The notes beneath the pieces were generated by a model. It ran no database searches. It was not told where the DNA came from and saw only the letters and a list, made by a program, of their open reading frames with translations. This document shows, piece after piece, positions 28,216-39,618 of a stretch of 64,000 bases of DNA. Origin of the DNA: an uncultured Flavobacteriales bacterium (GTDB taxonomy: Bacteria > Bacteroidota > Bacteroidia > Flavobacteriales > UBA7312); contig CAJWWC010000001.1 in the NCBI GenBank assembly GCA_913048435.1, forward strand, positions 151,281 through 215,280, read 5' to 3'. Numbering within the stretch: position 1 is the stretch's first letter; each line of letters starts with the position of its first letter. The position numbers were made by a program, and so were the translations under genes.

Positions 28216-30204
28216 ATGAAAAAATATCTTATTTCCTTAATATTAGTAGTTCCATCAATTCTTTTCTCTCAAATCTTTAACCCAGTTGAATGGAAATTTT
28301 CTCTTGAGGATTTAGGAAGTAGTGAGTACAAAATTATTTTCAAAGCAAGTATTGATGATGGGTGGTATTTGTATTCTCAATTTGTTGAAGATGACGGACC
28401 TTTACCGACTACTTTCACTTTCTTCGAATCAGACGGCTATGAGCTTATTGGCACGACACAAGAGGGTGAGCCCAAACAAGAATACGACCCTAATTTTGAT
28501 ATGGTTTTATCTTATTTTATTAAAGAAGCTACATTCAGTCAAAAAGTTAAAGCAATTAGTCCTGATACCCAAGTCGATGGGGAGTTAATGTTTATGGTTT
28601 GTGATGCTACTCAATGTTTACCACCAGAATATGTTGATTTCTCTTTCATCTTAGGCTCAGCGTCTGATCAAGTCGAAACTAAGGATGTTGATGACGAAGA
28701 AAGTGTCTCATATCTTAATTTAGTATCAACTGATACTGAAGAATCTGAAAATGAAAATTCTAATAGAAAAGGCATGTGGAGCATATTTTTGATTGCTTTT
28801 TTAAGTGGCTTTGCGGCTCTGTTAACTCCATGTGTATTCCCTATGATACCAATGACAGTGAGCTATTTTACTAAGCAAAGTAAAAGTAGAGCAAAAGGTA
28901 TTTCTAATGCCATTATTTATGGTATATCTATCATTATTATTTACGTTGGACTAGGGGTAGGCGTATCTGCGGCATTTGGTCCTGAAGTGCTTAATAGTAT
29001 GGCTACTAACGCCTATTTTAATATTGCATTTTTTTTACTTCTTGTAGTTTTTGCGGCATCATTCTTAGGAGCTTTCGATTTAACATTACCACATTCCTGG
29101 ATAAATAAAGCTGACAAAGCCTCTGATAGAGGTGGTTTTATTGGCATATTTTTTATGGCATTGGTTTTAGCCTTAGTATCATTTTCATGTACAGGACCTA
29201 TTGTTGGAACTTTATTGGTAGAGGCTGCATCAGGTGGTAGTTATTTGGGACCAATTATTGGTATGCTAGGCTTTTCATTAGCTATTGCTTTACCATTTGC
29301 ACTTTTTGCAGCATTCCCTGGTTGGTTAAACACATTACCTCAATCAGGTGGTTGGCTAAACTCGGTAAAAGTTGTTTTAGGATTTTTAGAGTTAGCACTT
29401 GCATTTAAATTCTTATCTAATGCAGACTTAGTATGGCAAACACACCTTTTGGAAAGAGAAGTGTTTATTGCTATATGGATTATCATATTTGGCTTCTTAA
29501 CAATGTATTTGTTAGGAATATTCAAGTTGGCGCACGATAGTGATTTAAAATATGTTTCGGTAGGTCGATTATTCACTGCTGTAATGACGGGAATGTTTAC
29601 AGTTTATATGATACCAGGTTTGTGGGGTGCTCCATTAAAAATTATAAATGCTTTCCCTCCTCCAATGCACTACAGTGAATCGCCATATGGTGTAGGTTAT
29701 ACTCAAGGCGGAGGAATTACTACTTCTCATTCTGAAGAGGAAGGTCAACATTTAGGTCCTCAAGGAATTATGGTTTTTCACGACTACGATAAAGGAATAG
29801 CCCATGCTAAAAAAGTAGGATTACCAATAATGATAGACTTTACAGGTTGGGCATGTGTAAATTGCCGTAAGATGGAAGAGCAAGTGTGGTCAGATTCAGA
29901 GGTTAAAAGAATACTTACTGAAGATGTTGTTCTTATTTCTTTGTATGTAGATGAAAGAACACCTTTGACTAAAGACGAACAATACGAGACGACTATAGCT
30001 GGTAAAAAGAAAAAGGTTAGAACAGTAGGCGATAAATGGACAGTTCTACAAGCCGAAAACTACAAAACCAACTCTCAACCATATTATGTTATACTGGATA
30101 ATGATGAAAATCAACTTGGGGTTTCTGCTAACTATCAAGATTATGGTGAGGTAGATTTATTCAAAACTTGGTTGAAAGAAGGCATAAACGAATTTTATCA
30201 GTAA
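28216..30204 (+). CDS. dsbD: Protein-disulfide reductase DsbD
   Basis: 662 aa; FAALLTPCVFPMIPMTVSYFTK, FSCTGPIVGTLL, C-terminal thioredoxin-like DFTGWACVNCRKMEEQVW. Confidence 0.94.
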   Translation: MKKYLISLILVVPSILFSQIFNPVEWKFSLEDLGSSEYKIIFKASIDDGWYLYSQFVEDDGPLPTTFTFFESDGYELIGTTQEGEPKQEYDPNFDMVLSYFIKEATFSQKVKAISPDTQVDGELMFMVCDATQCLPPEYVDFSFILGSASDQVETKDVDDEESVSYLNLVSTDTEESENENSNRKGMWSIFLIAFLSGFAALLTPCVFPMIPMTVSYFTKQSKSRAKGISNAIIYGISIIIIYVGLGVGVSAAFGPEVLNSMATNAYFNIAFFLLLVVFAASFLGAFDLTLPHSWINKADKASDRGGFIGIFFMALVLALVSFSCTGPIVGTLLVEAASGGSYLGPIIGMLGFSLAIALPFALFAAFPGWLNTLPQSGGWLNSVKVVLGFLELALAFKFLSNADLVWQTHLLEREVFIAIWIIIFGFLTMYLLGIFKLAHDSDLKYVSVGRLFTAVMTGMFTVYMIPGLWGAPLKIINAFPPPMHYSESPYGVGYTQGGGITTSHSEEEGQHLGPQGIMVFHDYDKGIAHAKKVGLPIMIDFTGWACVNCRKMEEQVWSDSEVKRILTEDVVLISLYVDERTPLTKDEQYETTIAGKKKKVRTVGDKWTVLQAENYKTNSQPYYVILDNDENQLGVSANYQDYGEVDLFKTWLKEGINEFYQ

Positions 30205-30216
30205 AAGAATACTTTC

Positions 30217-30783
30217 TTGGATTTTTATTTTGCAATAGAGGTTATTTCTGTCTTTTTTGGCTTATTGTTTTTAGTGTTACTCATTAGGCAAAATATTTTA
30301 TGTTGGTGGTTTGGAATTGCAGGCTCTTTATTAAGCATTTTTTTATTCTACCACAATAGATTATATTCAGAAGCGATACTCTATACGTATTACGTTTTTA
30401 TGGGATTTTATGGCTATAATTACTGGAGCAATAATAAATCTAAAAACAATTTATCTTTAAAGGTTAGTGAAAAGGGATTAGCTTTTCATTTGATGGCAAT
30501 AGTGGGTTCTGCTCTAACTGCTATTAGTTTAGGTTGGTATTTTGAAAATTATTCAGACGCCAACTCTCCATACTTGGATGCACTAACTACTATATTCAGT
30601 TTCTTTGCTACTTACCTTGAGGCTAAAAAAATTCTTTCAGCTTGGATTTATTGGATAATAATTAATGGATTAACTATTGGGTTGTACTTAACAAAAGGGT
30701 TAGACATTTATTCTATTCTATCTTTTATATATTGCGTGATGTCGTTTATCGGATATATCAAGTGGAAAAAAGAGCTTGTCTAA
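30217..30783 (+). CDS. pnuC: Nicotinamide riboside/mononucleotide transporter PnuC
   Basis: 188 aa; NILCWWFGIAGSLLSIFLFY, YSEAILYTYYVFMGFYGYNYW, TKGLDIYSILSFIYCVMSFIGYIKWKK; TTG start. Confidence 0.85.
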   Translation: MDFYFAIEVISVFFGLLFLVLLIRQNILCWWFGIAGSLLSIFLFYHNRLYSEAILYTYYVFMGFYGYNYWSNNKSKNNLSLKVSEKGLAFHLMAIVGSALTAISLGWYFENYSDANSPYLDALTTIFSFFATYLEAKKILSAWIYWIIINGLTIGLYLTKGLDIYSILSFIYCVMSFIGYIKWKKELV

Positions 30784-30784
30784 T

Positions 30785-33700
30785 TTATTTTCCGTGACAT
30801 TGTTTGAATTTCTTTCCGCTTCCACATGGGCATGGTTCATTTCTACCCACTTTTTGTTCTACTCTTACCGGTTGTAGGCGGGTTTGTTTTTTTGGTTCAG
30901 TGTTTGCATTGCCACCAATATCTTGACGGCCAGTTTGTAGTTTTTCTCTAGCAATTTTTTGCTCTTGTTGGACAGAAGTTTGTTCAGGAAGATTAGCTTT
31001 CATTAAAAAGGAGACGATATCTTTATTCACTTTTTCTATCATCTGTTTAAATAAGTTGAACGACTCAAACTTATAGATTAAAAGTGGGTCTTTTTGCTCA
31101 TAAGTAGCATTTTGAACGGATTGTTTTAAGTCATCAAGCTCTCTAAGGTTCTCTTTCCAAGATTCATCAATTATAGCTAAACTTACGCCTTTTTCTATAG
31201 ATAAAGGTATGTTTCCTCCTTCAGATTCAAAGGCTTCTTTCAAATTGGTAACCACCTGTAAGGTTTTTAAACCATCGGTAAATGGAATTACAATGTTTTG
31301 ATAGGTCGCCGATTGGTTTTCATATACGTCCTTAATGACAGGGTACGTCTTTTGCGCAATAACATCCGACTTTATTTTATAATTTATTATGGCATTTTGG
31401 TAAAGCATATTGGTTAAGTCCTCAGATTTTAGTGATTTGAATTCGGCTTCATCAACTGGGCAATCAATGCTCAAAAAACGAATAAGTTCAAGTTTGAACC
31501 CTTCAAAATCCTGTAATGTTTGATACTCATTAACAATGGTCTCTGAGGTATCGTAAATCATATTATCAATATCTACAGCTAGTCTTTCGCCAAATAATGC
31601 GTGTTTTCTTTTCTTATAGATGACGGTTCTTTGAGCATTCATGACATCATCATACTCAAGTAGTCGTTTTCTTATACCAAAGTTGTTTTCTTCTACTTTC
31701 TTTTGAGCACGTTCAATGGACTTGGTTATCATAGAGTGTTGTATGACTTCACCTTCTTCAAGACCCATTCTATCCATCATTTTAGCAATTCTATCTGAGC
31801 CAAACAATCGCATTAAGTTATCCTCTAGAGATACAAAGAATTGTGATGAACCAGGGTCTCCTTGACGTCCTGCACGACCTCTTAGCTGCCTATCAACTCT
31901 TCGAGAGTCGTGGCGTTCAGTACCAATGATAGCTAATCCGCCATTTGCTTTGACTTCATCAGAAAGTTTGATATCTGTACCACGACCCGCCATATTAGTT
32001 GCTATGGTCACATTACCACCTTTTCCAGCTTCGGCTACAATGTCGGCTTCTTTTTGATGAAGTTTTGCATTAAGTACATTGTGCTTAATATTTTTCATTT
32101 TAAGTAGTCTACTAAGTAGCTCTGAAATTTCTACAGAGGTTGTACCTACTAAAACGGGTCTTCCTTGCTTACTCAATTCAACAATCTCGTCTATAACTGC
32201 ATTGTATTTTTCTCTTGCAGTCTTGTAAACTTTGTCTTCTTTATCATCTCTTTGAATAGGGCGATTTGTAGGAATTACAACTACATCTAATTCATAGATA
32301 TCCCAAAATTCTCCAGCTTCAGTTTCAGCCGTACCGGTCATTCCAGAAAGTTTGTTGTACATTCTGAAATAGTTTTGTAGAGTAATGGTAGCAAAGGTTT
32401 GGGTTGCTGCTTCTATTTTTACGTTTTCTTTAGCCTCTATAGCTTGGTGTAGGCCATCAGAATAACGTCTTCCGTCCATGATACGACCGGTTTGTTCATC
32501 AACAATCTTTACTTTGTTATCCATTAAAACGTATTCTACATCTTTCTCAAAGAGTGTGTAAGCTTTTAGTAATTGATTTACTGAGTGAATACGTTCACTT
32601 TTGATGGAATAATCTCTCATTAGCTCGTCTTTTTTGACGAGCTTTTCTTTTTCTGATAAATCGGATTTTTCTAGTAAAGCTATTTCAGCACCGACATCTG
32701 GCATAATAAAAAAGTTGTTATCGTCTGAATTGCTGGTTATTAGGTCAATTCCTTTGTCGGTCAGTTCAATAGCATTGTGTTGTTCATCAATTACAAAAAA
32801 GAGGTCTTCATCGACTTTTGGCATCTCTTTGCCTTGATCTTGCATGTAGAAGTTTTCTGTTTTTTGCAATAAAGTTCTTACGCCATCCTCGCTTAAGTAT
32901 TTGATGAGCGCTTTATTTTTAGGAAGTCCTCTATACGCTCTAAGTAATTTAAAACCTCCTTCTTTGTCGTTTCCTTCATTAATTAGTTTTTTAGCATCAG
33001 CTAAAACTGTATTAACAAATTTCTTTTGAGCATCTACTAGGGAGCTGATTTTATGTTTCAATTCACCAAATTCGTGTTTATCGCCTGTAGGTGTAGGTCC
33101 AGAAATGATTAATGGTGTACGTGCATCATCAATTAATACTGAATCCACCTCATCAACAATAGCATAATTATGAGGTCTTTGAACTAAATCTTGAGGCCTT
33201 CTAGCCATATTATCTCTTAAGTAATCAAAGCCAAACTCATTGTTTGTTCCATATGTAATGTCAGCCAAATATGCCTTTCTTCTTTCTTCAGAGTTAGGCT
33301 GATGTCTGTCAATACAGTCTATTGTTAATCCGTGAAATTGATAAATAGGACCCATCCATTCGCAGTCTCTTTTTGCTAAATAATCGTTAACCGTCACTAG
33401 GTGAACACCTTTTCCTGCTAAGGCATTTAAATAAACGGGTAGGGTAGCAGAAAGTGTTTTACCCTCACCTGTCTGCATTTCTGCAATCCTACCTGAGTGT
33501 AATACATATCCACCAATTAATTGAACGTCATAATGAACCATATTCCATTCAATTTCATTTCCTGCAGCTATCCATTTGTTATGAAAGGTAGCTTGTCCTC
33601 CCTTAATCTCTACATTGCTATATTCTGTAGCCAAGTCCTTATCAAAGTCATTGGCAGAAACAATAATGTTACCTTGTGAAAAGCGTAAGGCTGTTTCTTT

Positions 33701-34048
33701 TACAACTGCAAAGGCTTCTGGCAAAATCTCCTCAAGCTTTTCTGCGGTTGTATTAGTGATTTCTTTTTGTAGTTTATCTATTTGGCTGTATATATCTTCC
33801 TTTATTTGAGGTTCTATTTCAAAATTTTCAACTTTTTCATAAAGAGATTTAATATCACTTTCTAGCTTATGATTAGCGTCTTTTATTTGTTTTTTGAAAG
33901 ATTCGGTTTTTTGCCTTAGTTCGTCGTTAGAAAGTGCTTGAATAGATGGATATACTGATTTAATCTTATCAATGATAGGATTAATCTCTTTTAAATCCTT
34001 ATCATATTTATTTCCAAAAATTTTTTTTGTAAAATCAAATAGTCCCAT
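30785..34048 (-). CDS. secA: Preprotein translocase subunit SecA
   Basis: 1087 aa; [60 protein letters not shown] motif [15 protein letters not shown]. Confidence 0.98.
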   Translation of the reverse strand: MGLFDFTKKIFGNKYDKDLKEINPIIDKIKSVYPSIQALSNDELRQKTESFKKQIKDANHKLESDIKSLYEKVENFEIEPQIKEDIYSQIDKLQKEITNTTAEKLEEILPEAFAVVKETALRFSQGNIIVSANDFDKDLATEYSNVEIKGGQATFHNKWIAAGNEIEWNMVHYDVQLIGGYVLHSGRIAEMQTGEGKTLSATLPVYLNALAGKGVHLVTVNDYLAKRDCEWMGPIYQFHGLTIDCIDRHQPNSEERRKAYLADITYGTNNEFGFDYLRDNMARRPQDLVQRPHNYAIVDEVDSVLIDDARTPLIISGPTPTGDKHEFGELKHKISSLVDAQKKFVNTVLADAKKLINEGNDKEGGFKLLRAYRGLPKNKALIKYLSEDGVRTLLQKTENFYMQDQGKEMPKVDEDLFFVIDEQHNAIELTDKGIDLITSNSDDNNFFIMPDVGAEIALLEKSDLSEKEKLVKKDELMRDYSIKSERIHSVNQLLKAYTLFEKDVEYVLMDNKVKIVDEQTGRIMDGRRYSDGLHQAIEAKENVKIEAATQTFATITLQNYFRMYNKLSGMTGTAETEAGEFWDIYELDVVVIPTNRPIQRDDKEDKVYKTAREKYNAVIDEIVELSKQGRPVLVGTTSVEISELLSRLLKMKNIKHNVLNAKLHQKEADIVAEAGKGGNVTIATNMAGRGTDIKLSDEVKANGGLAIIGTERHDSRRVDRQLRGRAGRQGDPGSSQFFVSLEDNLMRLFGSDRIAKMMDRMGLEEGEVIQHSMITKSIERAQKKVEENNFGIRKRLLEYDDVMNAQRTVIYKKRKHALFGERLAVDIDNMIYDTSETIVNEYQTLQDFEGFKLELIRFLSIDCPVDEAEFKSLKSEDLTNMLYQNAIINYKIKSDVIAQKTYPVIKDVYENQSATYQNIVIPFTDGLKTLQVVTNLKEAFESEGGNIPLSIEKGVSLAIIDESWKENLRELDDLKQSVQNATYEQKDPLLIYKFESFNLFKQMIEKVNKDIVSFLMKANLPEQTSVQQEQKIAREKLQTGRQDIGGNANTEPKKQTRLQPVRVEQKVGRNEPCPCGSGKKFKQCHGK

Positions 34049-34123
34049 CTCTTAAATTTATACTGTTAAATAACGGACTAGCAAATTTACTTTTTTAAGA
34101 AATATATATCGCTTTTTGAATAC

Positions 34124-34147
34124 AAAAAAAGCTGCTAATTTGCAGCC
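34124..34147 (-). terminator. Intrinsic terminator for the 34155-34397 gene
   Basis: Minus strand GCTGCAAATTAGCAGCTTTTTTT: GCTGC/GCAGC stem then T7. Confidence 0.7.
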
Positions 34148-34154
34148 TAATTTA

Positions 34155-34397
34155 TTAATATTCGTCCTCGTTAAAGAAGAAATCGTCTTTATCTGGATAA
34201 TCAGGCCAAATATCTTCAATTGAATCAAACATTTCGCCATCATCTTCTAGTTCTTGGAGATTTTCTACAACTTCCATTGGTGCACCTGATCGAATTGCAA
34301 AATCTATAAGCTCATCTTTGTTTGCAGGCCAAGGTGCGTCTTCAAGTTTTGATGCTAGTTCTAATGTCCAGTACATAACTTTAAATTTTTTTTGCAA
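34155..34397 (-). CDS. DUF2795 family small protein
   Basis: 80 aa; MYWTLELASKLEDAPWPANKDELIDFAIRSGAPMEVVENLQELEDDGE... Confidence 0.75.
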   Translation of the reverse strand: MQKKFKVMYWTLELASKLEDAPWPANKDELIDFAIRSGAPMEVVENLQELEDDGEMFDSIEDIWPDYPDKDDFFFNEDEY

Positions 34398-34430
34398 AAG
34401 TAATTTTTTTAGTCAAATAGACAAGACTTT

Positions 34431-34979
34431 TTATGACCTGGGATTCCAAGGAATTTCATTAGCATTTAATTTTTTTGTTAAAAAACGACTTAGTACAAAC
34501 AAATAGTCTGATAATCGATTTAAATATTTGAGAATTAAATTAAATTGAAGTGTAGTCTCTGGTAATTCAACAACCAAGCGTTCTGCTCTTCGGCAAATAC
34601 ATCTTGCTATGTGACAATATGAAACAATTGTGTGCCCGCCTGGTAAAATAAATGATTTCATTACTTCTAAATCTTCATTCATTTTATCAATTTCATTTTC
34701 AAGCAGATTGACATCTTTTTCATCAATAAGTGGAAGTTTCATTTTATTGGAAGTGCTATCATAAGCCAGTAATGCTCCTATCGTGAACAATCGATCCTGT
34801 ATTTCAATTAACATATCATAGGATTGTTGTTCAATATTTTGATCTCTAATTAAGCCAATGTGTGAGTTCAGTTCATCAATTGTACCATATGCGTCAATTC
34901 TTAAATTATTTTTTTTTACTCTTTTACCTCCTAACAGTTGAGTTGTTCCTTTGTCCCCTTTTTTTGTGTAAATCTTCAT
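34431..34979 (-). CDS. PduO-type cob(I)yrinic acid a,c-diamide adenosyltransferase
   Basis: 182 aa; MKIYTKKGDKGTTQLLGGKRVKK, AYGTIDELNSHIGL, CRRAERLV, LNRLSDYLFVLSR. Confidence 0.93.
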   Translation of the reverse strand: MKIYTKKGDKGTTQLLGGKRVKKNNLRIDAYGTIDELNSHIGLIRDQNIEQQSYDMLIEIQDRLFTIGALLAYDSTSNKMKLPLIDEKDVNLLENEIDKMNEDLEVMKSFILPGGHTIVSYCHIARCICRRAERLVVELPETTLQFNLILKYLNRLSDYLFVLSRFLTKKLNANEIPWNPRS

Positions 34980-34988
34980 TGTTTAAGT

Positions 34989-35684
34989 TTATTGCTTGTG
35001 TGGTTTATTGTTTTCATCGCTTTCTATTTCACCGTCTTTAAGCCTAATTATTCGATGTGCATAATGTGCAATGTCTTCCTCATGTGTTACAATAATTATT
35101 GTGTTACCATTCTTATGAATATTTTGGAAAAGAGCCATAATTTCTTCAGATGTTGTGCTGTCAAGGTTACCAGTTGGTTCATCAGCTAGAATTATAGAAG
35201 GATTGTTTACCAAAGCTCTAGCTACTGCTACACGCTGTCTTTGTCCTCCTGAAAGCTCATTTGGTCTATGTTTAATTCTATCTGAAAGATTTACTTTATC
35301 AAGAGCATTTAATGCTTTTTGATTTCTTTCTTTTTTATCAAAACCAGAGTATACTAGTGGTAGCATAACATTCTCTAGAGCTGAGGACTTGGGAAGTAAA
35401 TTGAAGCTTTGAAAAACAAAACCTATTTCTTTGTTTCTGATTTCAGCTAATCTATTATCCTTTAATGAGCTTACATTTTTATTTGCTAGCTTGTAATTTC
35501 CTTTTGTAGGAGTGTCCAAACATCCTAGAATATTCATTAGAGTTGATTTGCCTGAACCAGACTGTCCCATAAGAGCAACAAACTCATTTTTTTCTATGGA
35601 AATACTAATATTTTTCAACGCTTTGATAACTTCATTACCAACATGAAAATGCCTTGAAATATTATTTACTTCGATAATTGCCAT
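34989..35684 (-). CDS. ABC transporter ATP-binding protein (LolD/MacB type)
   Basis: 231 aa; [51 protein letters not shown]. Confidence 0.93.
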   Translation of the reverse strand: MAIIEVNNISRHFHVGNEVIKALKNISISIEKNEFVALMGQSGSGKSTLMNILGCLDTPTKGNYKLANKNVSSLKDNRLAEIRNKEIGFVFQSFNLLPKSSALENVMLPLVYSGFDKKERNQKALNALDKVNLSDRIKHRPNELSGGQRQRVAVARALVNNPSIILADEPTGNLDSTTSEEIMALFQNIHKNGNTIIIVTHEEDIAHYAHRIIRLKDGEIESDENNKPHKQ

Positions 35685-35702
35685 ATATTTTTGTAAACTT
35701 AA

Positions 35703-36206
35703 TTAAAAGCGTAAAATAAAATTTTGCTTTACTTGTTCTTTCCTAAAAAAGATAATTCCTGCGAAAAATAAATCAATACTTACAGTTATTTTTTTTTTAG
35801 AAATTATTTTTTTCCACAATATATTATACTCTTTTGATTTATGAATATTGTAAATAAATACAATACTTTTATTGTGAAAAAAATTTAAGTTTTTTTCTTT
35901 TGTAAATAGCTCTAGAAAATTGCTGTTCATGATATCAAAAAATATAAAGTCTAAAGTTTGCAAACATTCATTTTCTTTAATATCTTTTAGATTAAGTACT
36001 TTTTTTAAATTATAGTAATTAATTATTCTGTGTATTAATTTTGAATACTTTAGTTTTACAAAATTGAAATTTTGATTTTTTTTGGAGCTTTTATCATTCA
36101 AAACTTTAACGATAAAATCATAAACAAATGGAGAATGAATACTATATTTAGATTTGCTAAATAGTAAATAATACAGATAATCTATATAAAATTGCAGTTT
36201 ACGCAC
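35703..36206 (-). CDS. Shortened member of a Bacteroidota class I methyltransferase-like family, SAM-binding core apparently lost
   Basis: 167 aa; N-term YIDYLYYLLFSKSKYSIHSPFVYDFI and C-term NIHKSKEYNILWKKIISKKKITVSIDLFFAGIIFFRKEQVKQNFILRF match the family ends; no GxGxG-like motif. Confidence 0.55.
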   Translation of the reverse strand: MRKLQFYIDYLYYLLFSKSKYSIHSPFVYDFIVKVLNDKSSKKNQNFNFVKLKYSKLIHRIINYYNLKKVLNLKDIKENECLQTLDFIFFDIMNSNFLELFTKEKNLNFFHNKSIVFIYNIHKSKEYNILWKKIISKKKITVSIDLFFAGIIFFRKEQVKQNFILRF

Positions 36207-36222
36207 TTTAAAAATTTTATAA

Positions 36223-39200
36223 CTATCTCAATAATGTAATTGAGCCCTTTTTTTCTATTTTATTACCTGTCATATTAGATTCTACTTTTAGTAGGTATAA
36301 ATACACCCCTGAGGGTACTTGATTTCCGTTATTGTATGAGCCGTCCCATGATTTATTTAAATCATTACTTTGAAATATAGTCTCTCCAAATCGATTAAAT
36401 ATTTCTAATTTATATTTTACACCTTGAACAGAATATACTGATACTTCAAAGTTATTGTGTAAGTTATCGAAATTACTTGGTGTAAAAGAATTTGGTACAT
36501 ATACCTCAAATATTTCTTTAAAGTTAGCTTTAATATTATCTGTGTGCTCCACTGCATAACCTACATTTAAATTATTTAAATTAGGGCTTAGGATATTTTT
36601 TTCTAGTTCCCAATGAGAAAATCTCCAGCCATCAGATGCAATAGCTTCTAAATTAACAGATTCACCTGCAGCGTAAGAAACTGTCAGTGTAGTATCTTCA
36701 ACAATAATATTGTTGGCTCTAATTTTACCGCTAGCAATAGGAAATATGTCGTAAGTAACATCATAAAAAATATTAGCATCATAAAATATAGTTATGGTAT
36801 CAGATTTGTCAACACTAAATGAAAAAATAGGTGATATTGATTCTCCTGAAAAATAATTATTATTTGAAATCATATACAAATAATCCCAAGCTAAATTTGA
36901 TTTTGCTTCCAGATTAATATTTGTTCCATAAAATTCAGTTGATGTATAAGGAAATGATGTAATTACACTATTATTTATTTCGATTTCTACTTCGGCGTTT
37001 GCTGGTTCAACAATGTAAGTTAGATTAAACATTTGTTGGTTTAGATGTAATATTATAGTATCCGAACTGTTAGTTGATACATTGACATTTTCAACAGCGG
37101 TATTTGGAGAAAATGAATGATTTGAACTACTCCAAAATCCCATTTCCCAACCTAAATTTGGTTGAGCACCAATAGTTAAGTTAGTATTTTCTGGAAACGA
37201 TTGTACGTGGGGAAATGTTGTAATTGAACTACCGTTAATTAAAATATTACCAGCTCCAACTGGTTCAACTAAAAAAGTAATATCATTAGCATCAAAATAA
37301 AACACGATAGTTATATCGCCTAAAAGCTCTAATGAGAATTCCGTATCGGTTTCATTGTAGTTATAATTATCATTACTAATAATTTCATAGTAAGAGAAAT
37401 TGCCACTAGTGACACTAAAATCAATATCAATTCCACCAAAGAATTCTCCGTTCAATGGAGTGTTAGATTCATTAACATCGAAAAAGTTATTAAAATCAAC
37501 TTCGCCAATACCATTAATTACTACGTTTACATTGAATGGTCCTTCAACTTCATAGCAATCTACAATTGCAGCGTTCAAAAATGTACAGCGATCATTCATG
37601 AATTCTTTCATGTCATTGACATTATCCATCCATTCGTTGTAGGTACCTCCCCACATGTCAATTTGGTCTTGCATTTCAGGCTCTATTATCCCTATTAGAC
37701 TATCAAGGTGAGCAATCATAAATTCACAAGATAAATAAGAATTTGAAAGATTTGACCATCTGTTAATGTAATTGTCAAAAAATTCTTCATTTTCAATCAA
37801 AGCATTCCAAATGGGTATGTGCCCTTGACCACCAATATTCCCTAATGACTCAGGGTCGCAAGGGTCGGCATCGGGACCATCATTAGGAATACCTGTGTAA
37901 TTAGCACCGTGGTCAAAAGTATTGTCCATATCCCAAAGAGCGTAGCGCCATTTCTTTTTGTCTCCATCCTCTTTAAGACCCCTCCACCATGCTGTATTCC
38001 AATTTAGCCAATCAGAATTTACTATGTAAGAATTAAGAATGAAGTAATCAATTAAACTCCCAACATTATAACGATCTTTGACGTATTCGTAATTGGCTTG
38101 AACACTCATGTCATTGCCGGTTATGTAGTTTCTTATATCATTCCATAAATTTTCAACATCGTTAGGGTTTTGTTCATCTGTTAATACATCTACCCATGTT
38201 ACGCCCCAAGTTTTTAGAAATGCTACAGAATCTTGATCGTAATACTTATCTGTAAAGTCTAAATCATCCACTTTTTCTCTAAGTTCGTATACGCCCCAAT
38301 ATTCACCATTTAGATACATGACGCACGATTCATGTGAACGTTCATCAAGTCTCAACTTAGCAACTTGTGATAGAGACTGTACATAAGCATCTCTGATATG
38401 TGCCCCTGAGCTTCCGTAAGCAAATGGATAGTTGTCGTTTGCAGCACATTTTACAATAAATCTTTGGAATCTATCTCTATCAATATCATTAAAAACTTCA
38501 CCTTTAATTGCATAGTTATAACCAAATTGATCTCTTGTGATGTAATCAAATCCTCTTTGTTGATAGGCCCAAGAATCATTTCCGTGTTCGTTAAACTCAC
38601 CTCTAGCTTTATCAAATAAACTACCATCGGGGTTATAGATTTCAAAAGTTCCAAATGGCTCTATTTGATTTCCTCCAGCAATTAATTCATATAGTTCAGG
38701 AGTATTAGGATTATTCGACTCTCTTCCTGAAACAGAGAGAATTTTAACGGTATGTGAAGTTCCGATGAAAAAGGTGCCAAATTCCATGAAACTAGGTAAT
38801 ATTTCTGGATTATCACTGTATGCAACAGCTTTAAGAACGGTCGTGTTATTAATAGGTATTGGGCCATTATATTCATTGTCACTATTATCAGGTAAGCTGC
38901 CGTCGGTTGTGAAAAATATAGTTAATCCAGGATCTGCATCAATAGTTACATTAATAGGATTAGGACTAATACCAGGTGCTGGGTTGAAAGATGGTTTTGT
39001 AGCATATTCTATATATCCGCCTGTGTTTATGTTTCCAGGAGTAGGATTAGTGAATATACCCATAGAAGCATCTGTGTAAGTTAATCTTCCCCTTGACGAA
39101 TTAGTAAGACATGGTTTGATAAATACAGAGTCAATGATGGTTGTCCCATCAGGATCTGTTAAAATAATCCATTCATTACCCTTAGTTTGGTGCAGTTTGA

Positions 39201-39513
39201 AATTAGTATGTATAAAACCTGCGTTTATTTCGCTTCTACCAGAGCAGAAAATTAATAAATGTTCATTAGGGTTAATGTTTACATCAGAAGTGAACTGCCA
39301 TTTAGTTAGGTTGTTATTTTTATCGCTAACATAATAACCATTAAGATTTATAACTGTGTTAGAGGTGTTGTAAAGTTCAAACCAATCTTCATATTGTCCA
39401 TAGTTATCTAGATTATTTTCAAAATTGGCAGCAGAATATTCATTTATTATGATTTGACTATGCGAAATCAAATAAAGAAAAAAAGTGAATAAGGTTATAG
39501 GGATAAATCTCAT
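36223..39513 (-). CDS. CotH kinase-like, lamin-tail/chitobiase-domain, T9SS type B (gliding-associated C-terminal domain) secreted protein
   Basis: IIINEYSAANFENNLDNYGQYEDWFELYNTS (lamin tail), CotH-like GEYWGVYELREKVDDLDFTDKYY...WRYALWDMDNTFD, C-term VPNSFTPSNFDNLHN...LEIFNRFGETIFQSNDLNKSWDGSYNNGNQVPSGVYLYLL. Start moved to the Met with signal peptide MRFIPITLFTFFLYLISHS. Confidence 0.82.
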   Translation of the reverse strand: MRFIPITLFTFFLYLISHSQIIINEYSAANFENNLDNYGQYEDWFELYNTSNTVINLNGYYVSDKNNNLTKWQFTSDVNINPNEHLLIFCSGRSEINAGFIHTNFKLHQTKGNEWIILTDPDGTTIIDSVFIKPCLTNSSRGRLTYTDASMGIFTNPTPGNINTGGYIEYATKPSFNPAPGISPNPINVTIDADPGLTIFFTTDGSLPDNSDNEYNGPIPINNTTVLKAVAYSDNPEILPSFMEFGTFFIGTSHTVKILSVSGRESNNPNTPELYELIAGGNQIEPFGTFEIYNPDGSLFDKARGEFNEHGNDSWAYQQRGFDYITRDQFGYNYAIKGEVFNDIDRDRFQRFIVKCAANDNYPFAYGSSGAHIRDAYVQSLSQVAKLRLDERSHESCVMYLNGEYWGVYELREKVDDLDFTDKYYDQDSVAFLKTWGVTWVDVLTDEQNPNDVENLWNDIRNYITGNDMSVQANYEYVKDRYNVGSLIDYFILNSYIVNSDWLNWNTAWWRGLKEDGDKKKWRYALWDMDNTFDHGANYTGIPNDGPDADPCDPESLGNIGGQGHIPIWNALIENEEFFDNYINRWSNLSNSYLSCEFMIAHLDSLIGIIEPEMQDQIDMWGGTYNEWMDNVNDMKEFMNDRCTFLNAAIVDCYEVEGPFNVNVVINGIGEVDFNNFFDVNESNTPLNGEFFGGIDIDFSVTSGNFSYYEIISNDNYNYNETDTEFSLELLGDITIVFYFDANDITFLVEPVGAGNILINGSSITTFPHVQSFPENTNLTIGAQPNLGWEMGFWSSSNHSFSPNTAVENVNVSTNSSDTIILHLNQQMFNLTYIVEPANAEVEIEINNSVITSFPYTSTEFYGTNINLEAKSNLAWDYLYMISNNNYFSGESISPIFSFSVDKSDTITIFYDANIFYDVTYDIFPIASGKIRANNIIVEDTTLTVSYAAGESVNLEAIASDGWRFSHWELEKNILSPNLNNLNVGYAVEHTDNIKANFKEIFEVYVPNSFTPSNFDNLHNNFEVSVYSVQGVKYKLEIFNRFGETIFQSNDLNKSWDGSYNNGNQVPSGVYLYLLKVESNMTGNKIEKKGSITLLR

Positions 39514-39618
39514 GATTTTGTCGTTAGCAGTTACATGCAAATATAAGCTAAACTCAACCAACAAAAAAATAACATTAGTCTAATGCTAATTTTCTGAAAC
39601 CCTATTTACAATAATATA

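Noticed and set aside
38765-39079. 104-aa plus-strand ORF opposite the CotH/T9SS gene
   Set aside because: Antisense to a well-supported long CDS, no recognisable family.
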